DNA from: Terriglobia bacterium
Lineage (GTDB): Bacteria; Acidobacteriota; Terriglobia; Bryobacterales; Bryobacteraceae
DNA: 35,490 nt
Direction of reading: 5' to 3'
Assembly: GCA_020073325.1 (NCBI GenBank)
Contig: JAIQFJ010000009.1
Coordinates: 1-35,490, forward strand
The notes under the pieces are model-generated. The model was not told the origin of the DNA. It ran no database searches and saw only the letters and a program-made list of their open reading frames with translations. Shown piece after piece: positions 27,280 through 35,490 of this stretch. How positions within the stretch are numbered: position 1 is the first letter of the stretch; every line of letters starts with the position of its first letter. The translations under genes were made by a program, and so were the position numbers.

Positions 27280-28455
27280 ATGCACATAAAGAAGCAGCGT
27301 TTGCTCACCCCGGGGCCTACGCCCCTCTATCCCAAGGCCCTGTACGCCATGCTGGGATCGGACCTGCATCATCGCACGGACGATTTTCGAGGCGTATACA
27401 AATCGGTTCTCGCCGACCTCAAGGAGTTGATGGGGACGGCCAACGACGTTCTGGTGCTGGTCGCCTCCGGCACCGGGGCGATGGAAGCGTCGGTCACAAA
27501 TTGTTTTTCGCCGGGCGACAAGGTGATCGTGTGCTCGGCCGGAAAATTCGGCGAGCGCTGGGGCGAAATCACCAAGGCTTACGGGCTGAACGTCGTCCTG
27601 CTGGAAAAGCCCTACGGACAAACCGTCAGCGCGGCTGAGGTGGAAAAAGCTCTGGCGGCGAATCCCGACGTCAAGGGCGTGTTCGTGCAGGCGTCGGAAA
27701 CATCGACCGGGGCGTCGCATGACGTGCGCGCAATGGGCGAGGCGATCAAGAAGACCCAGGCGATTTTCGTCGTCGATGCGATTACGGGGCTCGGGACGCA
27801 GCCGCTCGATATCGACGGCTGGGGGCTCGACATCGTGATCGGTGGATCGCAGAAGGCGTTCATGGTGCCTCCAGGAATCGCGTTTTTGTCGATCAGTGCA
27901 AAGGCGTGGGCGCTGGCGGAGACGGCCAAGCTCCCCAAGTTTTATTTCAATTTGAAGAAAGAAAAGAAAAACGCGGCGAGCGGCGAATCCAGTTGGACTC
28001 CGGCCACGTCTCTCATGCTGGGCATGGCGGAAGCGCTGAAGTACATCAAGACGCTTGGAATGGACAAGCTGATCGACAACGCGCAGCAGCTCGCGCGGGC
28101 GACTCGCGCAGCGTGCGCGGCGCTGGGGCTCGAATTGTTTTCTCCCGATAGTCCGAGCGGGTCGGTGACGGCGGTGAAGGCTCCGGCGGGACTCGATTCG
28201 GGCGTGATCGTCAAGGATTTCAAGAGCCGCTTCGGCTCGATCATCGCCAACGGACAAGGGTCGATGAAGGGCCAGATTTTCCGCATCGCGCATCTGGGCT
28301 ATTTCGATTTTCCGGACCTGTTCGCGATGGTGGCGGAATTGGAATTGATTCTGAAGGCGAATGGAGTGCCGGTAAAGCTCGGCTCGGGCGTGGCCGCGGT
28401 CGAGCAGGCTTACGTTGAAATCGCGATTGCCCAGAAAGAGACCGTAAACGCTTAA
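27280..28455 (+). CDS. Class-V PLP-dependent aminotransferase (alanine/serine-glyoxylate aminotransferase family), probable phosphoserine aminotransferase role
   Basis: LTPGPTPLYPKALYAMLGSDLHHRTDDF; ASGTGAMEASVTN; VVDAITGLGTQPLDIDGWGLDIVIGGSQKAFMVPPG; immediately upstream of serA. Confidence 0.9.
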   Translation: MHIKKQRLLTPGPTPLYPKALYAMLGSDLHHRTDDFRGVYKSVLADLKELMGTANDVLVLVASGTGAMEASVTNCFSPGDKVIVCSAGKFGERWGEITKAYGLNVVLLEKPYGQTVSAAEVEKALAANPDVKGVFVQASETSTGASHDVRAMGEAIKKTQAIFVVDAITGLGTQPLDIDGWGLDIVIGGSQKAFMVPPGIAFLSISAKAWALAETAKLPKFYFNLKKEKKNAASGESSWTPATSLMLGMAEALKYIKTLGMDKLIDNAQQLARATRAACAALGLELFSPDSPSGSVTAVKAPAGLDSGVIVKDFKSRFGSIIANGQGSMKGQIFRIAHLGYFDFPDLFAMVAELELILKANGVPVKLGSGVAAVEQAYVEIAIAQKETVNA

Positions 28456-30048
28456 ATGAAAATCCTGGTGGCTGAACCGCTGGCTGAGGCGGGAATCGAG
28501 ATTTTGAAAGCTCAGCGCGGATGGGACGTTGTTGTCTCCAATCCGGAGGAGTATCAGAAATATCTTTCCGACGCCGATGCGCTGATCGTGCGGAGCGCCG
28601 TGAAAGTGGATGCGGGTGTTCTGTCGAAAGCGCCGAACCTGAAGGTGGTGGGACGCGCGGGCGTGGGCGCGGAAAATGTCGACGTGGAAGCCGCGACGGC
28701 GGCGGGCGTCCTGGTGATGAATACCCCGGGCGGCAACGCGGTCTCGGTCGCCGAACACACCCTGGGACTGATGCTGTCGATGGCGCGCTCGATCCCCCAG
28801 GCGATCGCGTCGGTGAAGAGCGGGAACTGGGAAGACAAGAAATTCCTGGGAACGGAACTGCGCGGAAAAACGCTGGGCGTGATCGGCCTGGGCAGCATCG
28901 GACGCGAAGTGGTGCGGCGTGCACGCGGTTTTGAGATGCGCATTGTCGCGAGCGATCCTTACGTCAACTCGCGCACAGCGGCCGACTTGAGCACCACGCT
29001 TCTGTCGCTCGAGGAGCTGTACGAAGAAAGCGACTACATCACGCTGCACGTCGCGCTGACCACGGAAACGTACGGGATGTTGAACGACGCGGCGTTCGCG
29101 CGCATGAAGAAAGGCGTGCGGATCGTCAATTGCGCCCGCGGCGAGCTGATCGACGGCGAAGCTCTGCGCAAGGCGATCAGGTCGGGAAAAGTCGCGGGCG
29201 CCGCGCTCGACGTATTTCAAACCGAGCCTCCGGTGAGCGAGCCGCTGCTGGCGCTCGACAATGTTCTGGCGACGCCGCACATCGGCGGATTCACGCTTGA
29301 GGCGCAGGACGCTTTGGGCTATCGCATCGCGGAGCAGGTGATCGAATATCTGCGCGAAGGCGTGGTGCTGAACGCGGTGAATATTCCGGCGCTGACGGCG
29401 GAGCAGTATCGCGCCGTGGGTCCCTATGCGACGCTCGCAGAAAAGCTGGGGACTTTCGCGGCGTATGTCGCGACAGGAAATCCGCGGCTGGTGCGGCTGG
29501 TGTATAAAGGACGCATTTCGGAGCAGAACACGTCGCTGATCCGCAATGCGGGGCTCGCCGGTGTGCTGAGCCGGTCGCTGGCGCGGAAGGCGAATGTCGT
29601 GAACGCTCTGCAAATCGCGGCGGACCGCGGCGTGTCGTACGCGGAGCGCTACGAAAAGACGGCCGAGCCGGGTCATGGCGACTCGGTGCAGCTCGAACTG
29701 GAGACGGATGCGGGCACGACGGTGGTCGAAGGCTCAGTGGTATTCGATCGTCCGCGGCTGCTGCGCGTCGATGGAATTTACTGCGAGGCTCCGCTGACCG
29801 GGCATCTGGTGTTTTTGAAGAACGCCGATGTGCCGGGTGTCATCGGATATGTCGGGTCGGTAACCGGGAAAAACAACATCAACATCGCGAGCTTTTCGCT
29901 GGGGCGCGAGGAGCGGCCGGGAAAGAATGGGTCGCTACAGGCGGTCGCGGTGGTGGAAACGGATGGTCCGGTGCCGGAGAATGTGCTGAAGCAGATCTTA
30001 GAGAACAAGTCGGTCACGCTGGCGAGGTCGGTAGAGTTGCAGGCGTGA
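28456..30048 (+). CDS. serA: D-3-phosphoglycerate dehydrogenase
   Basis: VVGRAGVGAENVDVEAATAAGVLVMNTPGGNAVSVAEHTLGLML; LGVIGLGSIGREVVRRA; C-terminal ACT-like VPGVIGYVGSVTGKNNINIASFSLGR. Confidence 0.96.
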   Translation: MKILVAEPLAEAGIEILKAQRGWDVVVSNPEEYQKYLSDADALIVRSAVKVDAGVLSKAPNLKVVGRAGVGAENVDVEAATAAGVLVMNTPGGNAVSVAEHTLGLMLSMARSIPQAIASVKSGNWEDKKFLGTELRGKTLGVIGLGSIGREVVRRARGFEMRIVASDPYVNSRTAADLSTTLLSLEELYEESDYITLHVALTTETYGMLNDAAFARMKKGVRIVNCARGELIDGEALRKAIRSGKVAGAALDVFQTEPPVSEPLLALDNVLATPHIGGFTLEAQDALGYRIAEQVIEYLREGVVLNAVNIPALTAEQYRAVGPYATLAEKLGTFAAYVATGNPRLVRLVYKGRISEQNTSLIRNAGLAGVLSRSLARKANVVNALQIAADRGVSYAERYEKTAEPGHGDSVQLELETDAGTTVVEGSVVFDRPRLLRVDGIYCEAPLTGHLVFLKNADVPGVIGYVGSVTGKNNINIASFSLGREERPGKNGSLQAVAVVETDGPVPENVLKQILENKSVTLARSVELQA

Positions 30049-30049
30049 G

Positions 30050-30332
30050 ATGGATCTCGTCTTCGAGTGGGATCCGAAGAAGAATCGCGCTAACCTGAAA
30101 AAACATGGAGTCGGAGGAAGCGGCGGCGGTATTTTACGATCCGCTGGCTCTTATTTTCCCGGATCACGAACACTCCGATGCTGAAGACCGCGAAATCATC
30201 GTAGGCTACTCGGCGAGAGGACGACTGCTCGTGACGAGCTACAAAGAATGGAACTCGTGCATCCGGATCATCAGTACTCGCCGGGCCACGAAAATCGAAA
30301 TGCGGGATTATGAAGAAAACGTCGGGAACTAA
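30050..30332 (+). pseudogene. BrnT-like toxin with a single-nucleotide frameshift near codon 21
   Basis: MDLVFEWDPKKNRANLKKHGV (frame from 30050), then [68 protein letters not shown] (frame of 30105); shift at about 30113. Confidence 0.75.
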
Positions 30333-30600
30333 GGCATCAAAACACCAGCGCGACGAGCTTCGCCCCGAGTACCGGTTCGACTACAAGCAAACGAGGCCGA
30401 ACCGCTTCGCGAAAGATCTTCAAGGCAAGACGCTGATGGTCGTGCTCGACCCCGATGTCGCGAAAGTCTTCCGCGACGGCGAGTCGGTGAATGCCGTGCT
30501 TCGGGCTTTGTTGACCGTCATGCCAGCCAGACGAACCAAGCAGGTCCAAGCGGACAATCGGCGTTTTTCTAGAGCGATTCTAGCAACACGACTCTGCTAA
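30310..30600 (+). CDS. BrnA-like antitoxin
   Basis: [58 protein letters not shown]; adjacent to the BrnT-like gene. Confidence 0.78.
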   Translation: MKKTSGTKASKHQRDELRPEYRFDYKQTRPNRFAKDLQGKTLMVVLDPDVAKVFRDGESVNAVLRALLTVMPARRTKQVQADNRRFSRAILATRLC

Positions 30601-30611
30601 AATCCGTTTCC

Positions 30612-32537
30612 ATGAGCAACGTCTATCCTCCACCGGAGGAGTTCGCGAAAAAAGCGCACGTCCCGTCGATGGACGCCTATCGCGAACTGTACCGCCGGGC
30701 CGAGCAGAACCCTGAAGCGTTCTGGGCCGAGGTCGCCGAGCGCGAGATTCACTGGTTCGAGAAGTGGTCCAAGGTGCTGGAATGGGACGCTCCGTTTGCC
30801 AAGTGGTTCGTCGGCGCGAAAACGAACATCTCTTATAACTGCCTCGACCGCCACATCACCACGCATCGCAAGAACAAGGTCGCGATTCTGTGGGAAGGAG
30901 AGCCGGGTGAACAGCGGGCGCTGACGTATCTCGAATTGCATCGGCTCGTCTGCCGCTTCGCGAACGTGCTCCAGTCGCGCGGGTACAAGGCCGGCGACCG
31001 CGCCATCATCTATATGCCGATGATTCCGGAGCTGCCCATCGCGATGCTGGCGTGCACGCGGCTCGGGATCATTCATAGCGTCGTGTTCGGCGGATTTTCG
31101 GCGGAAGCACTGAAGGCCCGCATTCAGGACCTGGGCGCGACCGTCGTTATCACGGCCGACGGCAGTTATCGCCGGGGAAAAGAAGTGAAGCTGAAAGCCG
31201 CGGTGGACGAAGCGGTGCCCGAATGCCCGACGATTCAAGACGTCATCGTGTATCAGCGCACGGGCTCCGACACCCCGATGCAGATCGGCCGCGATCACTG
31301 GTGGCACGAACTCGACGCCAATGCGACCGAGGATTGCCCCGCCCTGCCGCTCGACAGCGAGCATCCGATGTTCGTGCTGTACACGTCGGGCACGACCGGC
31401 AAGCCCAAAGGAATTCTGCACACCACCGGCGGCTACATCACGCAAGTCACGGCGGGCATGAAGTGGATCTTCGACCTGCGTGATGAAGACACCTACTGGT
31501 GCTCCGCCGACATCGGATGGATCACCGGCCATAGCTACATCGTGTACGGGCCGCTCTCCGCGGGCACGACCAGCGTGATGTACGAAGGCTCGCTCGATTT
31601 TCCGCAGTTCGACCGCTGGTGGCGCATCGTCGAAAAATATCGCGTCAACGTGATGTATACGTCGCCGACGGCGATCCGCGCGCTGATCCGCCAAGGCGAG
31701 CATTGGCCCAACGCGCACGATCTTTCGAGCCTGCGCCTGCTCGGCTCCGTCGGCGAGCCGATCAATCCCGCGGCATGGGAGTGGTATCACACGGTGATCG
31801 GAAAATCACGCTGCCCGATTGTCGACACGTGGTGGCAGACTGAAAACGGATCGATTCTGATTACGCCATTGCCCGGCGCGACGCCGCTGAAACCAGGCTC
31901 GGCAACGTTTCCGATTCCGGGCATCATTCCCGATATCGTCGATTTCAACGGCAATCCCGTAGGCCCCGATCGCGAAGGGTATCTCATTATGCGGCGGCCG
32001 TGGCCGAGCATGGCGCGCACGATCTGGGGCGATCCGGAGCGATTCAAGGAACAATACTGGAATAAATTTCCGGGATCGTATTTCACGGGCGACGCCGCGC
32101 GCCGCGATGCCGATGGATACTTCTGGGTGCTGGGCCGCGTCGACGACGTGATGAACGTCAGCGGACACCGGCTGAGCACGATGGAGGTGGAGTCCGCGCT
32201 GGTGCGTCATCCGGCCGTCGCCGAAGCGGCCGTGGTCGGCAAGCCGCATGAGATCACCGGTCAGGCCGTGTGCTGTTTCGTGACGCTGAAGCGAGGCGAG
32301 TGGAACCACGACGAGCTCGGCAAAGAGCTGCGCCAATGGGTGGCGAAAGAGATCGGCGGCTTCGCGCGGCCGGAAGAGATTCGTTTCTCCGACGCGCTGC
32401 CGAAGACGCGCAGCGGAAAGATCATGCGCCGGCTGCTGCGGGAGATCGTGACGACGAACACCGTCGCGGGCGATGTCACGACGCTCGAAGACATGAGCGT
32501 CGTGACCAGGCTGGCGGCGCAGCAGGATGAAGATTGA
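30612..32537 (+). CDS. acs: Acetyl-CoA synthetase
   Basis: [80 protein letters not shown]. Confidence 0.97.
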   Translation: MSNVYPPPEEFAKKAHVPSMDAYRELYRRAEQNPEAFWAEVAEREIHWFEKWSKVLEWDAPFAKWFVGAKTNISYNCLDRHITTHRKNKVAILWEGEPGEQRALTYLELHRLVCRFANVLQSRGYKAGDRAIIYMPMIPELPIAMLACTRLGIIHSVVFGGFSAEALKARIQDLGATVVITADGSYRRGKEVKLKAAVDEAVPECPTIQDVIVYQRTGSDTPMQIGRDHWWHELDANATEDCPALPLDSEHPMFVLYTSGTTGKPKGILHTTGGYITQVTAGMKWIFDLRDEDTYWCSADIGWITGHSYIVYGPLSAGTTSVMYEGSLDFPQFDRWWRIVEKYRVNVMYTSPTAIRALIRQGEHWPNAHDLSSLRLLGSVGEPINPAAWEWYHTVIGKSRCPIVDTWWQTENGSILITPLPGATPLKPGSATFPIPGIIPDIVDFNGNPVGPDREGYLIMRRPWPSMARTIWGDPERFKEQYWNKFPGSYFTGDAARRDADGYFWVLGRVDDVMNVSGHRLSTMEVESALVRHPAVAEAAVVGKPHEITGQAVCCFVTLKRGEWNHDELGKELRQWVAKEIGGFARPEEIRFSDALPKTRSGKIMRRLLREIVTTNTVAGDVTTLEDMSVVTRLAAQQDED

Positions 32538-32555
32538 CGGTGTTCCTCAGCGGCC

Positions 32556-32933
32556 ATGATTGTCCTGATCAATCTCGCCGCGACGCTGTTTCTCACGGGG
32601 CTGGCCTGGTCGCTGCAGTTCGTCCAGCTTGAGGTGCTTCAACCTGAGCAGCTCGCGCTGCACCGGCGGCTTAATTCGCGCCTGATGATCGCGCCCATGG
32701 CGATCGAGTTCGTCACCGCAGTGTGGCTGGCCTGTGTAGAGCCGCGGACGCTTCCCGTCGCGGCCCTGGTGCTGTGGCTGGCGATCGCGTTCGCAACTCT
32801 GCGTTACTCCCACGCGAGCCGCGCGGCCCGCATCGCCGATCTGAAATTCTGGAACGCGCTTCGCACCATCTGCTGGACCGCGCGCTCACTGTTACTCGCC
32901 GTCATTCTGTTAGAATCGCCGCATGCAAGGTAA
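32556..32933 (+). CDS. Small integral membrane protein of unknown function
   Basis: Multiple hydrophobic helices: MIVLINLAATLFLTGLAWSLQFVQLEVL...LVLWLAIAFATL. Confidence 0.7.
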   Translation: MIVLINLAATLFLTGLAWSLQFVQLEVLQPEQLALHRRLNSRLMIAPMAIEFVTAVWLACVEPRTLPVAALVLWLAIAFATLRYSHASRAARIADLKFWNALRTICWTARSLLLAVILLESPHAR

Positions 32934-33399
32934 TCCGGAAGTCCTAAAGTGTCTGGGCGAAGCCCTGAAGGCCGAGCTCACGGCCATCAACCAGTATTTT
33001 TTGCATTCGAAGATGTGCAACAACTGGGGATACTATCGATTGGGCGCGTATTACCGCAAGGAGTCCGTCGAAGAGATGGTCCATGCAGAGAAGCTGATGG
33101 ACCGGATCCTGCTGCTGGATGGGACTCCGAACATGACCGACATCGGGCACATCCATGTCGGCAAGAATGTCAAGGCGATGTTCGAAAGCGATCTCGCGCT
33201 GGAAATGGCGGCGTCCAAACACCTGAACGGCGCGATCAAAATCGCGACCGAGGTCCACGATAACGCGTCGCGCGCGCTGTTCGAAGAGATTCTGAAGGAC
33301 GAAGAAGAGCACATCGATCATCTGGAGGCGGATCTGCACGCGATCCAGGAGATCGGACTCGATAATTTCCTCGCGCAGCAGTTGCATAAAGACGATTAA
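32923..33399 (+). CDS. bfr: Bacterioferritin
   Basis: MQGNPEVLKCLGEALKAELTAINQYFLHSKMCNNWGYYRLGAYYRKESVEEMVHAEKLMDRILLLDGTPN; EILKDEEEHIDHLE. Confidence 0.96.
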   Translation: MQGNPEVLKCLGEALKAELTAINQYFLHSKMCNNWGYYRLGAYYRKESVEEMVHAEKLMDRILLLDGTPNMTDIGHIHVGKNVKAMFESDLALEMAASKHLNGAIKIATEVHDNASRALFEEILKDEEEHIDHLEADLHAIQEIGLDNFLAQQLHKDD

Positions 33400-33435
33400 A
33401 GACAGATCACGCGCGGAGGTCCGCGCATCCAATAG

Positions 33436-34725
33436 GTGATGCCCCGAGTAGTGATTATCGGAGGCGGTTTCGGAGGGCTGGAAGCCGCCAAAGCGTTACG
33501 CAAGGCGCCCGTCGAAGTCACGCTTCTCGACCGGCGCAATTTCCATCTGTTTCAGCCGCTGCTCTATCAAGTCGCCACAGGGTCGCTTTCGCCCGGCGAA
33601 ATCAGCGCTCCTCTGCGCGCAACGTTGCGGAGCCAGAAGAACGTCCGGGTTTTGCTCGGTGACGCCGTTTCGCTCGACGCCGAAAGGCGCGTCCTGATTC
33701 TGGCCGACGGCGCGATCGAATATGACGTGCTCATCGTCGCGACGGGCGCTCAGAATTTCTATTTCGGAAACAAAGATTGGGAGCACGCCGCCCCAGGGCT
33801 CAAGTCGATTGAAGACGCCACCGCGATGCGTCACAAGATTCTGTTCGCGTTTGAAGCCGCCGAGCGCGAGACGGATCCCGCGCGCCGCGATGCGTGGCTG
33901 ACTTTCGTCATCGTCGGCGGCGGACCGACGGGAGTGGAACTCGCCGGCGCGCTCGCCGAAATCGCCACCGATACGCTGCGCCACGATTTCCGCTCGATCG
34001 ATCCGCAGAACGCGCGGATCATTCTATTGGAAGGATCGCCGCACGTGCTGCCGTCCTATCCCGAAGATCTTTCCATCGCCGCCGAAAAATCGCTGATCAA
34101 GCTGGGCGTCCGTCCGCGCGCGGGAATCCGCGTCACCAGGATCGACGCCGACGGCGTCACGATGGATAACGGCGAGCGCATCGCGGCGAAAACCGTACTC
34201 TGGGCCGCCGGCGTGCGTTCGTCGGATTTCGGACAGGCGCTGAAGGACCACGCGGGCGCGGCGCTCGATCGCCAGGGACGCGTGATCGTTGAGCCCGATC
34301 TCACGCTTCCCGGCCATCCCGAAATTTTTGTCGCCGGCGACCTGGCGCATTTCGAGCAGGACGGTCATCCGGTTCCGGGCGTTGCTCCCGTTGCCATGCA
34401 GCAGGGCCGCTACGCCGCCCGCGTGATTCGCGACCGGCTGCGCGGCACACAGACCGTGCCGTTCCGCTACTTCGATAAAGGCAGCCTGGCGGTGATCGGC
34501 CGCCGTTCCGCCGTCGTCGAAATTGGAAAACTGCACGTGACCGGCGCGATCGCGTGGCTGATGTGGCTGTTCATCCACCTGATGTACCTGGTGGGCTTTC
34601 AAAACCGGGTGATCGTTTTTCTCCGCTGGGGAATTCAGTATCTGACCTTCGACCGCGGCGCGCGGCTGATCACCGGCAAGATCCCGGCCCCCGAAAAAGT
34701 CGAAGTTCCAATGTGGGGCCGGTAG
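33436..34725 (+). CDS. ndh: Type II NADH dehydrogenase
   Basis: VVIIGGGFGGLEAAKALRKAPVEVTLLDRRNFHLFQPLLYQVATGSLSPGEIS; FVIVGGGPTGVELAGALAEIA; IFVAGDLAHF; start GTG 33436 or ATG 33439. Confidence 0.95.
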   Translation: MMPRVVIIGGGFGGLEAAKALRKAPVEVTLLDRRNFHLFQPLLYQVATGSLSPGEISAPLRATLRSQKNVRVLLGDAVSLDAERRVLILADGAIEYDVLIVATGAQNFYFGNKDWEHAAPGLKSIEDATAMRHKILFAFEAAERETDPARRDAWLTFVIVGGGPTGVELAGALAEIATDTLRHDFRSIDPQNARIILLEGSPHVLPSYPEDLSIAAEKSLIKLGVRPRAGIRVTRIDADGVTMDNGERIAAKTVLWAAGVRSSDFGQALKDHAGAALDRQGRVIVEPDLTLPGHPEIFVAGDLAHFEQDGHPVPGVAPVAMQQGRYAARVIRDRLRGTQTVPFRYFDKGSLAVIGRRSAVVEIGKLHVTGAIAWLMWLFIHLMYLVGFQNRVIVFLRWGIQYLTFDRGARLITGKIPAPEKVEVPMWGR

Positions 34726-34757
34726 TCCTACCGGCAAGCCGGTTGTAGAACCGGCTG
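34711..34757 (+). repeat. Double-hairpin REP-like element, copy B, overlapping the end of ndh
   Basis: ATGTGGGGCCGGTAGTCCTACCGGCAAGCCGGTTGTAGAACCGGCTGG. Confidence 0.8.
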
Positions 34758-34801
34758 GAGCTTTTCCGGTCACGCGACCTCAGCCGGTTTGACAACACGG
34801 C

Positions 34802-35299
34802 TTAATCCTCAAACGCCGGCTCGAACGCTTCCTCACCCCGAGGACGCACTTCGCGATTCCGCGTGAGAATCCGCGCGCAGGTATTCCAGCGCAGCAGCGC
34901 ATCGTCATTGCCCGCGGGACGCAACGATTCGGCGCGCTCGTAGTAATCCATCGCTTCGCGCAGCGATTGATACGCCGAAAATCCCGCCCCCGGCGAGCCT
35001 TGCCGCAACAGCGCATCCGCCCATCGCTCCGCGATGATGCCGGAATAATAAGCGCGCTCGTATTCACCGTCAAGGCGCTGAATCAGTTCACGCGCGCTTC
35101 CGGCGGAGACTCCTTTGCCGAACTGATCGGTGCGGCTCAGCAGCAGCATCACGACCGCCTGCTGATTCTGCGGCTCAATGCGCAGGACGTCTTCGCAAAT
35201 GCTTTCGGCTTGCCAGGGTTCATTCAGGAGGCGATACCGCTCGACCTTGGCGAGTGCTTCGGGGATCGCCTGACGCGAAATCGGTTTCAGCTCAAACAT
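34802..35299 (-). CDS. Hypothetical TPR-like helical protein
   Basis: MFELKPISRQAIPEALAKVERYRLLNEPWQAESICEDVLRIEPQNQQAVVMLLLSRTDQF... Confidence 0.75.
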   Translation of the reverse strand: MFELKPISRQAIPEALAKVERYRLLNEPWQAESICEDVLRIEPQNQQAVVMLLLSRTDQFGKGVSAGSARELIQRLDGEYERAYYSGIIAERWADALLRQGSPGAGFSAYQSLREAMDYYERAESLRPAGNDDALLRWNTCARILTRNREVRPRGEEAFEPAFED

Positions 35300-35320
35300 G
35301 CGTCATTTATAATACTCCCG

Positions 35321-35391
35321 TTGAAACGAGCCGTCGTCATCATCGGATTGGGCATCGCCGTGGAAGCCGCGAATATCGGCGTGCTGATCGC
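35321..35391 (+). pseudogene. 5' half of a split small membrane protein gene (TTG start)
   Basis: (M)KRAVVIIGLGIAVEAANIGVLIA, then enters repeat sequence; joins 19306-19018 (-) in frame. Confidence 0.7.
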
Positions 35392-35490
35392 GCGCCGCTT
35401 TCGGAATCGCCGGAGTGGGCTTTCAATCACGATGCGGAGCTCATTGAGTCTCCTGCGCCGGTGTGAGGACTCGGATGGCGCGGAGCACGA
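35392..35490. repeat. Inverted, window-truncated copy of the ~246-bp repeat
   Basis: GCGCCGCTTTCGGAATCGCCGGAGTGGGCTTTCAATCACGATGCGGAGCTCATTGAG... is the reverse complement of the 3' part of 19307-19552, nearly identical. Confidence 0.92.

Noticed and set aside
26968-29676. 902-aa minus-strand ORF
   Set aside because: Antisense to the aminotransferase and serA; Arg/His-rich, low-complexity composition typical of shadow ORFs in high-GC DNA.
30095-30113. A6 run (CTGAAAAAACAT) as a programmed frameshift site in the BrnT-like gene
   Set aside because: The run is not phased as a canonical A AAA AAC -1 heptamer and the required shift is +1. Slipping there would also lose the conserved HGV, so mutation is likelier.
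30565-30590. TCTAGAGCGATTCTAG palindrome before acs as a mobile-element end
   Set aside because: Short imperfect palindrome with no second copy recognised in the window.
30597-31790. 397-aa minus-strand ORF
   Set aside because: Antisense shadow of acs; no domain-like motifs.
1-35490. CRISPR arrays, rRNA, tRNA, complete transposase, phage or secondary-metabolite genes
   Set aside because: None could be recognised by reading. Repeats present are palindromic or duplicated elements without regular spacers, and the only recombinase is a XerC/D-type housekeeping protein.

Overview
A 35.5 kb high-GC bacterial chromosomal window. Gene content and repeat style suggest an Acidobacteriota/Solibacter-like genome, but this is inference. 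Most of it is housekeeping: pyrE-like, phhA, a CCA/poly(A) polymerase, a XerC/D recombinase, Rrf2 regulator plus cysteine desulfurase, M28 peptidases, msrB, sdhCAB, tyrA, a DAHP synthase, chorismate mutase, trpABFC, a serA plus class-V aminotransferase pair, acs, bfr and ndh-2. Several families of small, non-coding, palindromic repeats are overlaid on this. The main observations are as follows. (1) A ~119-aa four-helix membrane protein gene appears to be cut in two, with its 5' half at 35321-35391 (+) and its 3' half at 19306-19018 (-). Both halves abut inverted copies of the same ~246-bp repeat and rejoin exactly in frame, which implies a repeat-mediated ~16 kb inversion (or an assembly artefact). 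(2) A 150-bp MITE-like element flanked by CTAG/TA appears to interrupt another ORF that rejoins in frame. (3) A 44-bp double-hairpin element is present in one arm and absent from the other arm of a local duplication, giving a filled/empty site pair, and related copies have compensatory stem changes. (4) Two BrnT-like toxin genes each carry a one-nucleotide frameshift while their antitoxins are intact. (5) Many genes have a -10-like hexamer 6-8 nt before the start codon, a leaderless architecture. No CRISPR array, rRNA or tRNA was recognised.
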